Shown here: positions 23,880 through 35,999 of the stretch, piece after piece | Numbering within the stretch: position 1 is the stretch's first letter | Layout of the letters: the number at the start of each line of letters is the position of its first letter | NCBI GenBank assembly: GCA_017163975.1 | Contig: JAFFSR010000316.1 | Coordinates: 2,950,001 to 3,014,000 of the forward strand | Direction of reading: 5' to 3' | Origin: Anastatus disparis | Taxonomy: Eukaryota > Arthropoda > Insecta > Hymenoptera > Eupelmidae | Length of the DNA: 64,000 nucleotides | Position numbers and translations under genes: made by a program | The notes under the pieces: generated by a model | What the model saw: only the letters and a program-made list of their open reading frames with translations | Database searches by the model: none | What the model was told of the DNA's origin: nothing

Positions 23880-24747
23880 TTTCTGAATGTGACTTCGTTG
23901 AGGGCTCACATTGGGCAGGTACGTAAGTTTTTAAGTGATGGTCCTTCTTGCGACATATTTGGAGTGGCTGAAACCTGGCTGGGTCCGTCTGTTTCGGATG
24001 ACGTCATTCGGGTCAAGGGGTATAAAGTATTCAGACAGGACAGAAAGTTGCTTTGTATATTAAAGACAATTTAAAGTACACTAAATAATCATAGTGAAGG
24101 ATAACCGGAGGTACCAAAGTATATTTTTTGTTCAGTGCAATTGGGCAGCTCCGAAGCAGTGTTGGTTTCTGTTATTTATTAAACTCCTGCAATTTCCTTT
24201 TTCAGAAATACCGATTTTTTGAATAATCTCTGAATACTCTCATAACATTATAATGGGAGACCTAAATGCCGATCTCCTGCGCGAGAGCAGTGATGCTAAA
24301 TTTATTAATAAATTATCGGCTGGGCTTTCGTTACAGCTGGTTCAGCACGGTGCCACGCATCACACTTCAACGTCTCACACGTGGATTGACCTGATTTTTG
24401 TGGACGATAATGACACAGTACTTGACGCACGCAACTTACCGGCGAATGTTCACAATCGGCACAACTTAATTGATGTTTGTATTTCTTGTAATCATATCAA
24501 GACAGATAATAAAATAATTGAAAATAGGAATTATAAAGATATCTGTCCAAACTTATTGGTACAGAGTTTGGCCGGCTGTGATTGGACTCCATTTACAGTC
24601 GGTACAGTTGACCGGGAATCTGCACTTAGCTGCCTTTGTGACAACCTTACGGCAGTAATACGAAATCTGGCGCCACTAAAAACACTTAAAATTGGTAAAG
24701 ATAAATTTCCTTGGATAGATAAAGAGTTGTCGCAGATGCGGCACATA
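23880..24747 (+). pseudogene. Endonuclease domain of copy 3 ORF2
   Basis: The first part (about 23881-24074) contains NVTSLRAHIGQVRKFL and the catalytic-type VAETWLGP motif. The second part (24253-24747) starts IMGDLNADLL (GDxN motif) and has TWIDLIFVDD and a degenerate HNRHNLIDV where SDH is expected (HN in place of SDH). A frameshift and deletion separate the parts at about 24060-24250. The match to copy 1 ends at about 24747, where foreign sequence starts. An apurinic-type nicking endonuclease is the expected role; the changed SDH motif and breaks argue it is dead. Confidence 0.8.
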
Positions 24748-24768
24748 GTCCAGGCGGATCTGTTTTAA

Positions 24769-25257
24769 AATGGGTAGATTTGGATGTTCCGTATATAGTC
24801 GCTAATTTTTGTTTAAATGTTTCCGAAATTATGTTAGATATGATAATTTCGATATATGCACCAGTTGAAAAAGTTGTGCTAAATTCGCTATTAAACAAAT
24901 AGTGAAAAAATCTCGAAAAATACGATTTTTTAAATCCTTTTTTTATTTATAGCTCCTGAAATATACATTTGAGAGAAAAATGTAAAAGGAAAAAAAAGTT
25001 AGATGATAAAATTTTACATGAAATATTGAACTTTTAAAATAAAAAATTTCATTTTTTATGTTGGATAAACGATAACAATTGCGAAAAAACTGCCCAAAAA
25101 TTAATGTTTTGTTCAATGATTTTTTTAATTCTTTAAATTTATTATATGATTTAAATGTTGGGCCACAGAAAACTTTTTGATATGATAAAACAGCCCAGCA
25201 AATTTCATTAGAATCGGTTTGTTCATTACTTTACAATAATTTAACAATTAAGCGTCC
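24769..25257. other. Unexplained segment between copy 3 and the foldback
   Basis: AT-rich, no ORF, and no partner in the right arm of the foldback. It may be an end of the foldback element whose counterpart was lost. Confidence 0.4.
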
Positions 25258-27712
25258 CGTTAAAAAATGCATAAATTTAAAAACGTCATTGCAAATAAAA
25301 TAATGCTTTCAGATGGGTGCTGATTTTTATACATATAGCAGACTATTGAAGCTTTCAAATGCACTCTGAAAAATTAAAATCGCTTGATTAGGAGATTCTT
25401 GGGAAGTTTTTAAAAAATATAGTTAAATTTATGCTTATAAACAAATTGAATATCTTTTTCAATTTTGAATTAAATGAAACACAAAAACTTTTGTTAGAAA
25501 ATACTCTGAAAGGCGCTCATTTTAAAAATTGAAAAGTTAAATTCCGCTCAATAGTTTTTGAGCTATGACTCACCAAAGTTAACTTGTGTTTATTATTAAA
25601 CAATAAACAATAAAAAATCAATTAAAGCGTCAGTAGCTTTATTTGTCCAAGCACTTTTTAGGTAAAAGTTTTCAAAACATGCGCTCTTTGGAAAGACATA
25701 AAAAGTATTGATTAAAATTACTCTGATCACTCGAAAAGTCGTTGAAAACGTAGAGGGTCACGTGATGGAGCAAGCTGATTGAAAAGTGAAATCAAGATCT
25801 AAAAACTATAGCGCGCTCTGAAAATGCGATTATCTCGGCTTCTAAATATATAAGAAATTTATCATACCTTTACGCAGTTTGAAACTCCTATTTAATTAAA
25901 ATAAAATGTTTGGAATGTATAAAAAAGAAACATTTGTATAAAGCGAATTAAAATCATTGACCCTTGCCAAAGTCAAAGTTCAATTATGATCAAGCTTTAG
26001 CTGTCTTTTATTTTTATTTATTTTCAAAATACATTATAACCTTAACGACATTTGAGTGAATCTAAAGTAAATACTCAAGCATACGATGGTCACTTTATTT
26101 AATTTTTACATTATAAATCTGCTATTTGAAGATATAATAATATAAAATTTGAAGATGAATATTTCGAAAATAAGAGCAATGATTCAATATAGTTTGATTA
26201 ATAGTTATCTTAAATAATAGAAAAATGTTTCCTTATTTATTATAAATAATAATAAAGAGTATAGCCGAATAAGCATGTTAAAATGGCCTTAACTAGGATT
26301 TCCCTGAAACTTTGCTTATTTTTTTGTCTAGTCAAAAAACTCAAATCCTGAAAGTTTCAGATCCCTATGATCAAAATTGGCTTCATGACCTCAAAAAACG
26401 TGTTTTTCGGTTTTTTTGCTATAATTAGGTGAATTCTTAATGGATCTTCAAAATTCGAAATCGAGATAAAAGAAGACGATAAAATGCATATATTTAGTGA
26501 CTATATGAAACCTTACGAGTCTCAAACATAACCTAAAAATAAATTTGAAAATTTCAAAACGGCCTGTAAATTAACGGTATGAATGCATACTTATTTTTGA
26601 CTTTTAGAAACTTTACTTTTCATAAAATCTATCATTTATATTTTTCGCAGATTTTTGTAGGAATAGTGGAAAGTACCTAAAATATCAAAAAACTGAAAAT
26701 TTTATAGTTTTATAGCATTTTATAGGCTCTATTGCATTCTGATCATGAAAATAACACCAAATACACGTTCAGCGACCAAAAAATTCTCCTAGATATTGAT
26801 ATTCAGTCAGATTTATATTATGTGCATCCACAAAATACGAGAATAAGCCTAAAAAATCGTTTTTTGACAAAAAAACTCCTGTAATCTTTTTATTACCATA
26901 TTAAACTATAATTTTACCACGTCATCTTCAAAGTAACCTTAACAATTCATTTACTGACCAATAACTTTTTTGGTACTAATTTTTAATCTTATTCAGTACA
27001 ATTTTTGGCTGAATGATATAAAATTAACCTCAAAAAATGCACATAGTGACTAAAAATGACCTTAACTATCATTTTACTGACGTATTCGAAACAATTCTTT
27101 GTATGATTTCTTTGAAATACCGTCAAAAACATATTGATGGATTCTAAGGGCTTCTTACTGAGATTGTTTATATTGTTCAGTGCGATGTTTTGTCAGCACC
27201 ACCAAAATATCGCCAAATAATGCGCTTAGCCAGCAAAAATATTTCATGTTGTGCTACAGCATTATTTAAAAGTAATTGACATCAAAATAGTAATGTAATA
27301 TTACTAAAATATTTTACTATTTTAAAGATACATTAGCGAGCCGAGCTTGTAATTGAGTACAAGCAAGCAGGTGAGCCCTACACAGTACAAAACGTTTGAA
27401 ATATTTTCGAAATAATTTAAAACATTTCACGCTGTGTGGGATAGCTCTGTAGTTTATATTTGTTAGTGTTACCATAGAAGATGTAGTTTCTGATTATATA
27501 AAAGAAATCATGCCCTGATAAGAATCCCGTTCTTTACGATATTAACTGTTCGAATTGAAAAATAAAGACAATGATTACATAACACAAGAACGTAACAATA
27601 ATTTACAAAAATATGCACATTGAGGCAATCTGAAACTGAAAATAAATTAGTCTGCTATTTTAGTTAATAACGAAAAAAATATTATCTTTATTAAACTTGA
27701 AATATGATTTAA

Positions 27713-28060
27713 GAGGCCGCCGTATCTCTCTGTCCTCTTCTGATTACAAAATTATTTTTTTTCCAAAAACTAGCAGATAAAGGCAGAAATAAAGAGATAG
27801 TTTCGATTTGTATAATGAAAATTGATACTTTCTTTTATAAAGAAAGGTTAATTTTATCGTTTTATTTTCGAGAAAAGTTGGAATAACTTATGAAATTAGA
27901 GATTAGAGGCAGAAAATACGATTTTCAAGTTATTGCAACTTTTCTAGAAAACCAAGCGATAAAATTAATTTATTCTCATCAGAGAAAATATTGCTATTTA
28001 TTATACGCATTGAAACCATCTTTTAATTTCTGCCTCCAGTAACTAGTTTTTATAAAAAAT
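27713..28060. mobile_element. Decayed TTAA foldback in the giant loop
   Basis: It starts TTAAGAGGCCGCCGTATCTC at 27709, matching the end of the element at 20365-20745, and shares inner blocks such as ATAAAATTAATTTATTCTCATC. The right end lacks the matching terminus, so the copy is truncated or diverged. Confidence 0.7.
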
Positions 28061-28128
28061 AAATTTTAAATAGAGTCGGTAAAACAGGTATCTGTGTCGG
28101 TATACAGCAGTCTCTGAATTATTAAAAA

Positions 28129-28588
28129 AATTGTCAATTTTTTATTTGCTTACTATTTGTTATTCATTATTTTTCTTTATAATTCAGTTAAATTCAGTTT
28201 TTAATTTTAAAAATAATTATTTAACAATGATTTGGTAATAAAATATTTTTTTTCAAATTTTGCAGAAAAAAATTGTGTGTACCCAGGTTTGAACCCATGC
28301 CCTTAATTGAAGAACGTGATATATAAAAATATGAGGTAATCAAAATAATTTAAGTTAAAATTTAAATGTGATTGAACTTGTGAAGTTTGATAAGCATGTA
28401 TTATTTTTTGTTTTGATCGTGGGTTCAAACCTCGGTACACACAATTTTTTTTTCAAAATTTTTTTAAAAATATTTTATCATTAAATTATTATTAAATAAT
28501 TATTTTTAAAATTAAACACTAAATTCAACTGAATTATAAAGAAAAATAATGAATAACAAATAGTAAGCGAATAAAAAATTAGTAATTT
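28129..28588. repeat. Foldback with a tRNA-like core
   Basis: Inverted arms of about 170 bp (28129-28300 and 28417-28588) enclose a ~115-bp spacer. At the inner edges sit GGTTTGAACCCATGCCC (28285-28305) and its inverted form GGGTTCAAACCTCGGTACAC (28423-28442), which look like the B box and T-loop of a tRNA gene. A related tRNA-like sequence lies at 45410-45487. Confidence 0.75.
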
Positions 28589-30561
28589 ATTTGGCGCATT
28601 ATTTTGCGATATTTTCGTGGTACTTGACCAAATATCGCACAAAACAATATAAACAATCGCAGTGAAAAGTTCTTAGAATCCTCCAATATATTTTATTGTC
28701 AAATATGTTGTTTTGAATACGACAGAAAAATGATGGTTGAGGTCATTTTTAGTCACTAAGTGAATATTTTGAGGTTAATTCCATATCTTTCGGTCAAAAA
28801 TCGTACTGAATAAGATTAACAATCAGTATCAAGGAGGCTATTGGTCAGTGAATAAATTGTTAAGGTTACTTTGAAAAAAAAGTGGTAAAATTATAGTTTA
28901 GGATGATAATAAAAAGACTACAGGAGTCTTTTTGGTCGAAAAATGATTTTTTTTAAGCTTATACTTGTATTTTATAGATGAATATGATATAAATCCGACT
29001 AAATATCAATATTTAGGGGTTTTTCGGGTCGCTGAACGTGTTTTTGGTATTATCTTCATGATCAAAATGCAATCAAGCCTCTAAGACGCCATAAATCTTT
29101 AAAATTTTCAGTTTTTTGATATTTCAGGTACTTTCCACCATTCCTACAGCTTAGCAAAAATTATGGGTGATAGATTTTATAAAGAGAAAAGTTTTTAGAA
29201 GCCACAAATAAAAATGCATTAATACAATTAATGTACAGACCATTTTAAAATTTTCAAAAGTATTTTCAGGTTATGGTTGAGGCTCGTAAGGTCAATAAAT
29301 ATATATTCTATATAGTCACTAAATATATGCGTTTTACCGTCCTCTTTTACCTCGATTTGGAATTTTAGAGAACCAGTAAGAATTTACCTAATTATAAGGA
29401 AAGAACAAAAAAACACGTTTTTTGAGGTTATGAAGCCAATTTTGAGCCTAGGGATCTAAAACTTTTAGGATCTTAGTTTTTTGACAAGACAAAAGAATAA
29501 GCAAAGTTTCAGGGAAATCCTAGTTAAGGCTATTTTCACATACTTATTCGGCTATACTCTTTATTATTATTTATAATAAATAAGGAAACATTTTTCTATT
29601 ATTTAACATAACTATTGATCAAACTAGATTAAATCACTGCTCTTATTTTCGAAATATTCATCTTCAAATTTTATATTATTATATCTTCAAATAGCAGAAT
29701 TATAATGTAAAAAATAAATAAAGTGACCATCGTATGCTTGAGTATTTACTTGAGATTCACTCAAATGTCGTTAAGGTTATAATGTATTTTGAAAATAAAT
29801 AAAAATAAAAGACAGCTAAAGCTTGATCATAATTGAACTTTGACTTTGGCAAGGGTCAATGATTTTAATTCGCTTTATACAAATGTTTCTTTTTTATACA
29901 TTCCAAACATTTTATTTTAATTAAATAGGAGTTTCAAACTGCGTAAAGGTATGATAAATTTCTTATATATTTAGAAGCCAAGATAATCGCATTTTCAGAG
30001 CGCGCTGTAGTTTTTAGATCTTGATTTTACTTTTCAATCAGCTTGCTCCATCACGTGACCCTCTACGTTTTCAACGACTTTTCGAGTGATCAGAGTAATT
30101 TTAATCAATACTTTTTATGTCTTTCCAAAGAGCGCATGTTTTGAAAACTTTTACCTAAAAAGTGCTTGGACAAATAAAGCTAATGACGCTTTAATTGATT
30201 TTTTATTGTTTATTGTTTAATAATAAACACAAGTTAATTTTGGTGAGTCATAGCTCAAAAACTATTGAGCGGAATTTGACTTTTTTTTTTTTAAGTGAGC
30301 GCCTTTCAGAGTATTTTCTAACAAAAGTTTTTGTGTTTCATTTAATTCAAAATTGAAAAAGATATTCAATTTGTTTATAAGCATAAATTTAACTATATTT
30401 TTAAAAACTTCCCAAGACTCTCCTAATCAAGCGATTTTAATTTTTCAGAGTGCATTTGAAAGCTTCAATAGTCTGCTATATGTATAAAAATCAGCAAACA
30501 TCTAAAAACATTATTTTATTAGCAATGAAATTTTTAATTTTTGCATTTGCTTTCAAGTTCA

Positions 30562-31262
30562 AGGTGCGCATTTTTGGAACTCCCTGCCTGCTGATATAAA
30601 AAATCTTCCATCGCTGGGGCAGGTTTAAGTTGGCTTTGAGGAGGTACTTACTCGACCTCGAATGAACTTAATTTTAAGTATTTTAATTTTTATGTTAATT
30701 TATTTTGTTTTGTCTTATATATAGATTTAAAGTGTGAATGTATTTATTAGCCTGAATGATGGATGAATGAATGCAGAAAGAATGAGTAGTTCTGTTTTTA
30801 TTGGAAGTCATGACATCTTCGGTATCAAGTTTTTACTCTTTGAATGTTATTATTATTTTATTTTTTTAAATTTATAATTATTTATTATTAATTTGTTGTT
30901 GTGTTGTCTAATTTTATTTTTATAGTATTGTCCAATTTTATTTTTATTTGATGTCATGACAGTGATTCATTTTTTATATTATGTTGTTTGATTTTAATTC
31001 TATGACTAATAGATATTTAAGACTGTTTTTTATTGTAATTTATGTTTTCTTGTTTTCTGCGTGTATTTAGAATAGTCTGTGATATCGCTTTTATATAGTG
31101 ACTTACTGATACAGTATTATATATTAATTTTAATATTCGACTGTAATATCTTATCTTATTATGCGCAATACTTTTTATAGAATTATTACTTATTGTTTGA
31201 TGTATTACACGCCTTTTTGTACTCTTTTTACAAAATAAATCAATTTATATTTATCTATCTAC
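30562..31262 (+). pseudogene. 3' end of retrotransposon copy 3
   Basis: The first ~95 bp correspond to the ORF2 C-terminus (VQGAHFWNSLPADIKNLPS, then the LLDL-type end), with a stop in the middle. The rest is 3' UTR, ending with the conserved TATTACACGCC and an ATCTATCTA tail. It links directly with the 5' part before the foldback. Confidence 0.82.
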
Positions 31263-32269
31263 CTTTGACCTAGACCTCTGAAAATTTTTTTGTGTATTTT
31301 GGGTATTAAATGGAGGCTTTACACTGATTTTCACCGATTTTTATTTTTTTGTTAGGTGAGTTCACATGAAACGTCCCATATATATATATATATATACATA
31401 TGAAATGACCTATATATATATATATTTAATATAGAACTCGGTGACTTCAAAGTGCTTTAGAAAATATTAGGTTTTGCAAAATTTCAGCTTTCGATATCTT
31501 TTATTGGCCGAGATAAATGAATATGAGATTGAAAAAATGACTACTTTAACGTTATTTTCAGCTGATTTTCAAATCGCCACCAAAGCATGAAATCTTACTA
31601 TATTTGAACTCACAACATCTTGTTTTATTCGTTTCATTACATATTTTAAAAAAAAATTCGTATCGAATTTCATTGGGTATTATAAAAAGCTATATACTCT
31701 TTAATGTAAAGGCTACTTTCTTCGAATTTTTTGATTTTTTAATCTATTTTTAACTTCTATAGAGTTTTAGCATTTTATTTTATTGGTATCTACAATATCT
31801 TAAATTTTTCCTCTCACTTTACCCTTTAATTCAAGTCGTCCCAAGTTCAAATTGATAAAAAATACCAGAAATATGAACTTTTAAATATGGACATTTTTGC
31901 TAAAAGATCGAAAAATACCCATCTTTTAACACTTTTTAATCATTTCTTAAAGATGTTTTCTTGCATTTTATAATTTTAAATTATTGTTTATACATAGTAT
32001 CAATGTTTAAAAAAAGTTTGCTCAAGTTCTTTTTGATTTTGCCTGAGGTTCTTCAATTTTATAATATTGATTTTCTCATATTTTCAAGTAATTTTTACAT
32101 AACAAGAAGAGTGCCAGGATATTAGTTCGCCAATTATGTTCCAATTTTGAAAGATGATTTTGAATGTAAAAACATAAAAAGAAACTAAGGTACTAGACTC
32201 TAACGCTCAATATTTCCCTGGTGACAGGAGCAATGAAAATTATACCTGAAATTCTTCTTCATAGCATTA
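31263..32269. other. AT-rich segment next to the hAT insertion
   Basis: Contains two short (TA)n tracts (about 31378-31396 and 31411-31426) and no gene. About 32130-32225 is an inverted match to 44140-44235 on the other side of the hAT (GACTCTAACGCTCAATATTT block). Confidence 0.55.
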
Positions 32270-32289
32270 ATTAATAATAGGGCTGGGAC

Positions 32290-32745
32290 TACCCGTATAT
32301 TTGGATATTCGAATATCCTTCCGGATATCCGTGTGTACGGATAAAATCCGGATACTATGGATATCCGGTTAATATCCGTGCATTGGGTTATCCGGATACA
32401 CGGATATCCGATCAGTATTCGTAATATCCGGATAGTCAAATATCCATTCGGATAGCCGTGTTTCCAAACTAAATCCGGATACTACGGATATACGTTTAAT
32501 ATTAGTGCTGGGACTATCCGTATATTCGGATATTCGAATATCCTTCCGGATATCCGTGTGAACGAATAAAATCCGTATACTATGGATATCCGGTTAATAT
32601 CCGTGCATTGGGTTATCCGAATACTCGGATACACGGATATCCGATCAGTATTCGTAATATCCGGATATTCTAATATCCGTTCGGATAGCCGTGTTTCCAA
32701 ACTAAATCCGGATACGACGGATACACGGTTAACATCTTGTAACCT
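32290..32745. repeat. Left subterminal TATCCGGATA repeats of the hAT
   Basis: Dense short motifs such as GGATATCCG and CCGGATA in both orientations, in two tandem units of about 225 bp (32282 and 32507, each beginning GCTGGGACTA). Such subterminal motifs are the usual binding sites of hAT transposases. Confidence 0.8.
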
Positions 32746-33763
32746 CTCACTATCCTAAATCTGAAAATGATAGCACAAAGTGCTCATGTACGAGGAAAAA
32801 GATAAAGGAAAAAGGTTATTTTTAAGCTAGACCCGTTCTTAGTGTAGCGTCATGCTACATCTAGTCCGGGGTCTCTTGGCTTTTTTGTTTAATTATATTA
32901 AGGGCCTCTTATAAGCCAGAAAACTCTAAGACTTATAGTCTTATAAGGAGCCTTTTCATTAACTTCAATTAGATAAACTTTAGATTAATTAAATTAGTCA
33001 ATATGCTATACACAATCAACTTCAAATAAAAGAATATAATTAGTATTGAAACACTTAACACGTACACAAAAGAAATTGAAATAAAGGTATAATTAATTTG
33101 TTTTACTACAATAAAACTTTGATTATAACTAGAGTATTATTCTGTTATAACTGCTACCGGTACGGAGCTGGTGGTTATCCAGCTCCTCGCGGACCTGCAG
33201 AATAATCAGAAATAATTACATTACATTACAACTTATTAATTTTTAGTTAAACTTTATTAGAAGAAAGCTGGCCAAAGAGTGCCGTACAAAGATTCGGCTT
33301 GGATCTGCTTAAGCATCGATCAAGCCGCCGCGGCCGCAATCCTCTCCTACTACTAAGTAGAAGGGATACATTTACATATCTTACACTATACTATTACAGG
33401 TGCGCTTAGATGTGTGCTAGCGTACGTCACTTTATAGGCGTGTATCGGCGCACATCTAAGCGCGTACATATATTCTTATTAATATCCATCTCGCGCGCTG
33501 ATATACTTTCTAATTGCTACGTCGCGCCGACGCACAAGATAGAGATAGACTTTTAACGCGATGATTCGAATTCAAGAGAGAATAAGTTTATCGGTAATTA
33601 TCTTTTATTTTATTCTTTTTTCTCACTTATTCTCTCTTAAATTCTCTTGAAATTCTTTATATTATAAATATAATATAAGTGAGGTCACAATTTATGCATT
33701 TGATTATCTAAATACTTGGATACACGGATATTCGATTAATATTTGTATGTTTATCCGATATAG
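32746..33763. other. Interior of the hAT with a GC-rich patch, unexplained
   Basis: 33260-33560 is much more GC-rich than its surroundings (CCGCCGCGGCCGCAATC) and has a hairpin (GTGCGCTTAGATGTGTGC near 33401 against GCGCACATCTAAGCGCG near 33449). Another inverted pair surrounds 32901-32950. No ORF is supported. Confidence 0.5.
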
Positions 33764-33765
33764 TA

Positions 33766-34037
33766 CAGTGAACTCTCGATACAAGAGATCGCGATATAAG
33801 AGAATCCGAGCTCTTTCCCCTAAATAATGGCGTGAGATTAAGCATTCACTTTCTCCCATCACTATGAAAATGAGAGAGACAGAATATACACGCACGTTGA
33901 ATAAAACTCACACAACAAGACAGTGGGCGTGGCTACCACTCTTGACTCGAGCGTGTGGAGACTCTTCGTACAAGAGAACTTCTAAGAAAATTCCTCTTCT
34001 ACAGCTCCGTGAATTCTCTTGTATCGAGAGTTTACTG
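33766..34037. mobile_element. pogo/Tigger-like MITE, 272 bp
   Basis: Inverted ends CAGTGAACTCTCGATACAAG and its complement CTTGTATCGAGAGTTTACTG, with TA on both sides (33764-33765 and 34038-34039). CAGT ends with a TA target are typical of the pogo/Tigger group. The inside is noncoding. Confidence 0.82.
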
Positions 34038-34227
34038 TATTTGATTGAAACCATATGATTCTTATAAGATGTTTTAAATATATCGGTTCGTAAAATAAAT
34101 AGCAGGATATTTCGTAGAAACACAAATTATTGCAATGCCATGATTATTGATTTTGTGGTCCTCTTGTGGGCCGTTTTTAACGTTTTTGTTTTAAATTATT
34201 TTAATTGATTGCTTGACACACACACGC

Positions 34228-34303
34228 ACGCAATGATGATGATGATGAGGAGGACGATGATGAGGACGATGACGATGACCAGGACAATGCCGACGACGAG
34301 GGC

Positions 34304-34360
<57 letters not shown>

Positions 34361-34376
34361 GATAATGATTTATAAA
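34228..34376 (+). repeat. (GAT)n-rich tract readable as an acidic run
   Basis: A trinucleotide tract whose deviations (GAG, GAC, GAA) keep Asp or Glu in one frame, ending EDNDL and a TAA at about 34372-34374. It may be a microsatellite with interruptions, or a relic of an acidic protein tail; nothing else coding lies upstream. Confidence 0.7.
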
Positions 34377-35267
34377 GAATGCTAGAAATTGAGGATGGTA
34401 GTGGAATAATTTCGAAAATTAATATGGTTTATAGGTTCGAAATCGATTTTGAATTGATTGAGTATATGAACTATGCAAAAATATGTAATATTCACATGCA
34501 TGCCTACACGTATATGTTATACACTTATCGTATTAGAATGTGGTGAATATTAAACTAAATATACAATCTTTTTTGTGCTTGATTTACATTGTCTATTGGT
34601 ATTGTGCGTACACATTACATTAATAATTTGAGCAAAATTTGGTAAAACTCATTTTTTATGTATCATTTTATACTATTTGTATTCATACTGATTTCATATA
34701 TATTTAAACTTTTATTAATACTTTTTTACTATTCGTACAATAATATATTTCTCTCTTAGGGAGAAAAGTAAAGAATGTCTTAAATCGTATGCAAACATGA
34801 TTTAAAGCATTTTTTATTTGCTTCCGTGATAAAAATACGATTGCTTGGAACACTAGGCCGAAATTACCACATTGTTTTTTCGATGCTAAAAAAAATGTGG
34901 TACTTGTAATCAGGTGTTGAAAAAAAATTTTATTAGGTAAGAAACTACAATATAATAAAAATTTACATGTTATAGTTAATATTTTTTATTTAATAGTCTG
35001 GAAATAAATGTTAATAATATAATACAGAAATATATCACAAAGCGACGTTCAATGTGAAGTATTTTTCACTAAACAAAAACAATAAACAAGGTCAATATTA
35101 TCATAATATTTCTAATTAAAAAATACGTGTGTATGTAGTATACATTCATGTAAAATACGACAAACTTTTATTTTGATATAAAAATACAAGTGCAGAGACC
35201 ATTTCGGAAGAAAAGATTTTTCAATAATTATATATTAATTTATCGGATTGTAGCGTGGATTTTACTA
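34377..35267. other. AT-rich spacer within the hAT
   Basis: No gene or repeat recognised. Confidence 0.4.
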
Positions 35268-35378
35268 TTTTTTATACATTGTTTTATGTGAAATATTTAT
35301 TATTATAATTATAAATTGCATTACACGTCTTTTGTATTATGATATACAATAAAAATAATATCTATCTATCTATCTATA
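35268..35378 (+). mobile_element. CR1-like retrotransposon 3' UTR fragment, copy 4
   Basis: It matches the 3' end of copy 1 (TATACATTGTTTTATGTG, ATTACACGTCTTTTGTATTA, ATATACAATAA) and ends in the same ATCTATCTA tail, on the + strand. Confidence 0.8.
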
Positions 35379-35999
35379 TACATATATAAAATATAAAAAA
35401 ATATTTTTGTGAATAATTATAAATAAATGTATATACAAGTAAATAATAATAGTAAATATTTACACAAAATTATTACAAGTAAAAAATTATTACAAATGTC
35501 CTAATCCTCAAATTTTTAACAATTATTTACAGCTATCTGTAATTATTTACTGTTACGTCAATTTTTTCCATATGAATACAAATAAAATATTGAAACATTT
35601 TATTTTAATTTTTCTTCCATTAAATTACTATTATGTTATAATATTTATTTGGATTATATTAATGTAACATAAAGAATAAAATTTAATTTTTATAAAATAA
35701 TATATATTAATATACATATATTCATGTATGTGTATAAATAATATAAAGATTTGTCCGAATTTATTCTTTTATTGAATTATTATTATTATTCTTTTATTTT
35801 TATTTAAAGTTAAAAAACAAAATAATAGAATAAATTTAAATTAAATCGATAAAGTAAAATCGAACGACAATAGGAGCAAGAAATATCACGCTGGTTAATA
35901 ATTAATATTCATAAAATTCTTTTGTCTTCAAAATAAATACAGAAAATATAAGGCAAAATTATCCATATGTATCCTTAAAGTATCATTACCCCACATAGC
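35379..35999. other. AT-rich spacer within the hAT
   Basis: No gene seen. Confidence 0.4.

Larger units (their letters stand above)
25258..30549. repeat. Giant noncoding foldback: two ~1.96-kb inverted arms
   Basis: The left arm (about 25258-27226) and right arm (about 28592-30549) are inverted copies along their full length with scattered substitutions and small indels. Matching blocks include AGCAGACTATTGAAGCTTTC (25337 against 30470), CACGTGA with GAGGGT (25767 against 30055), GAGTATAGCCGAATAAGCATG (26257 against 29550) and the ATCGCCAAATAATGCGC block at the inner edge. The ~1365-bp loop holds two smaller foldbacks. No ORF of 60 codons or more is present in either arm. If transcribed it would fold into a very long double-stranded RNA. 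Confidence 0.88.
21740..31262 (+). mobile_element. CR1/Jockey-like retrotransposon, copy 3, split by a giant foldback
   Basis: The 5' UTR, ORF1 and endonuclease are at about 21740-24747 and the 3' end is at 30562-31262, all on the + strand. Sequence between is foreign (25258-30549 foldback plus unexplained 24769-25257). The RT-coding region is gone, so the interruption involved loss of about 1.4 kb as well as insertion. The 3' end reads GTATTACACGCC and then an ATCTATCTA tail at about 31250-31262, matching copies 1 and 4. The exact 5' end is not determined. Confidence 0.75.

Noticed and set aside
31378..31426. (TA)n tracts as retrotransposon tails
   Set aside because: Copy 3 ends earlier with its own ATCT tail and no other element abuts these tracts.
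32200..32700. Two ~75-codon minus frames rich in Arg, Ile and Tyr
   Set aside because: They are translations of the CCGGATA subterminal repeats of the hAT.
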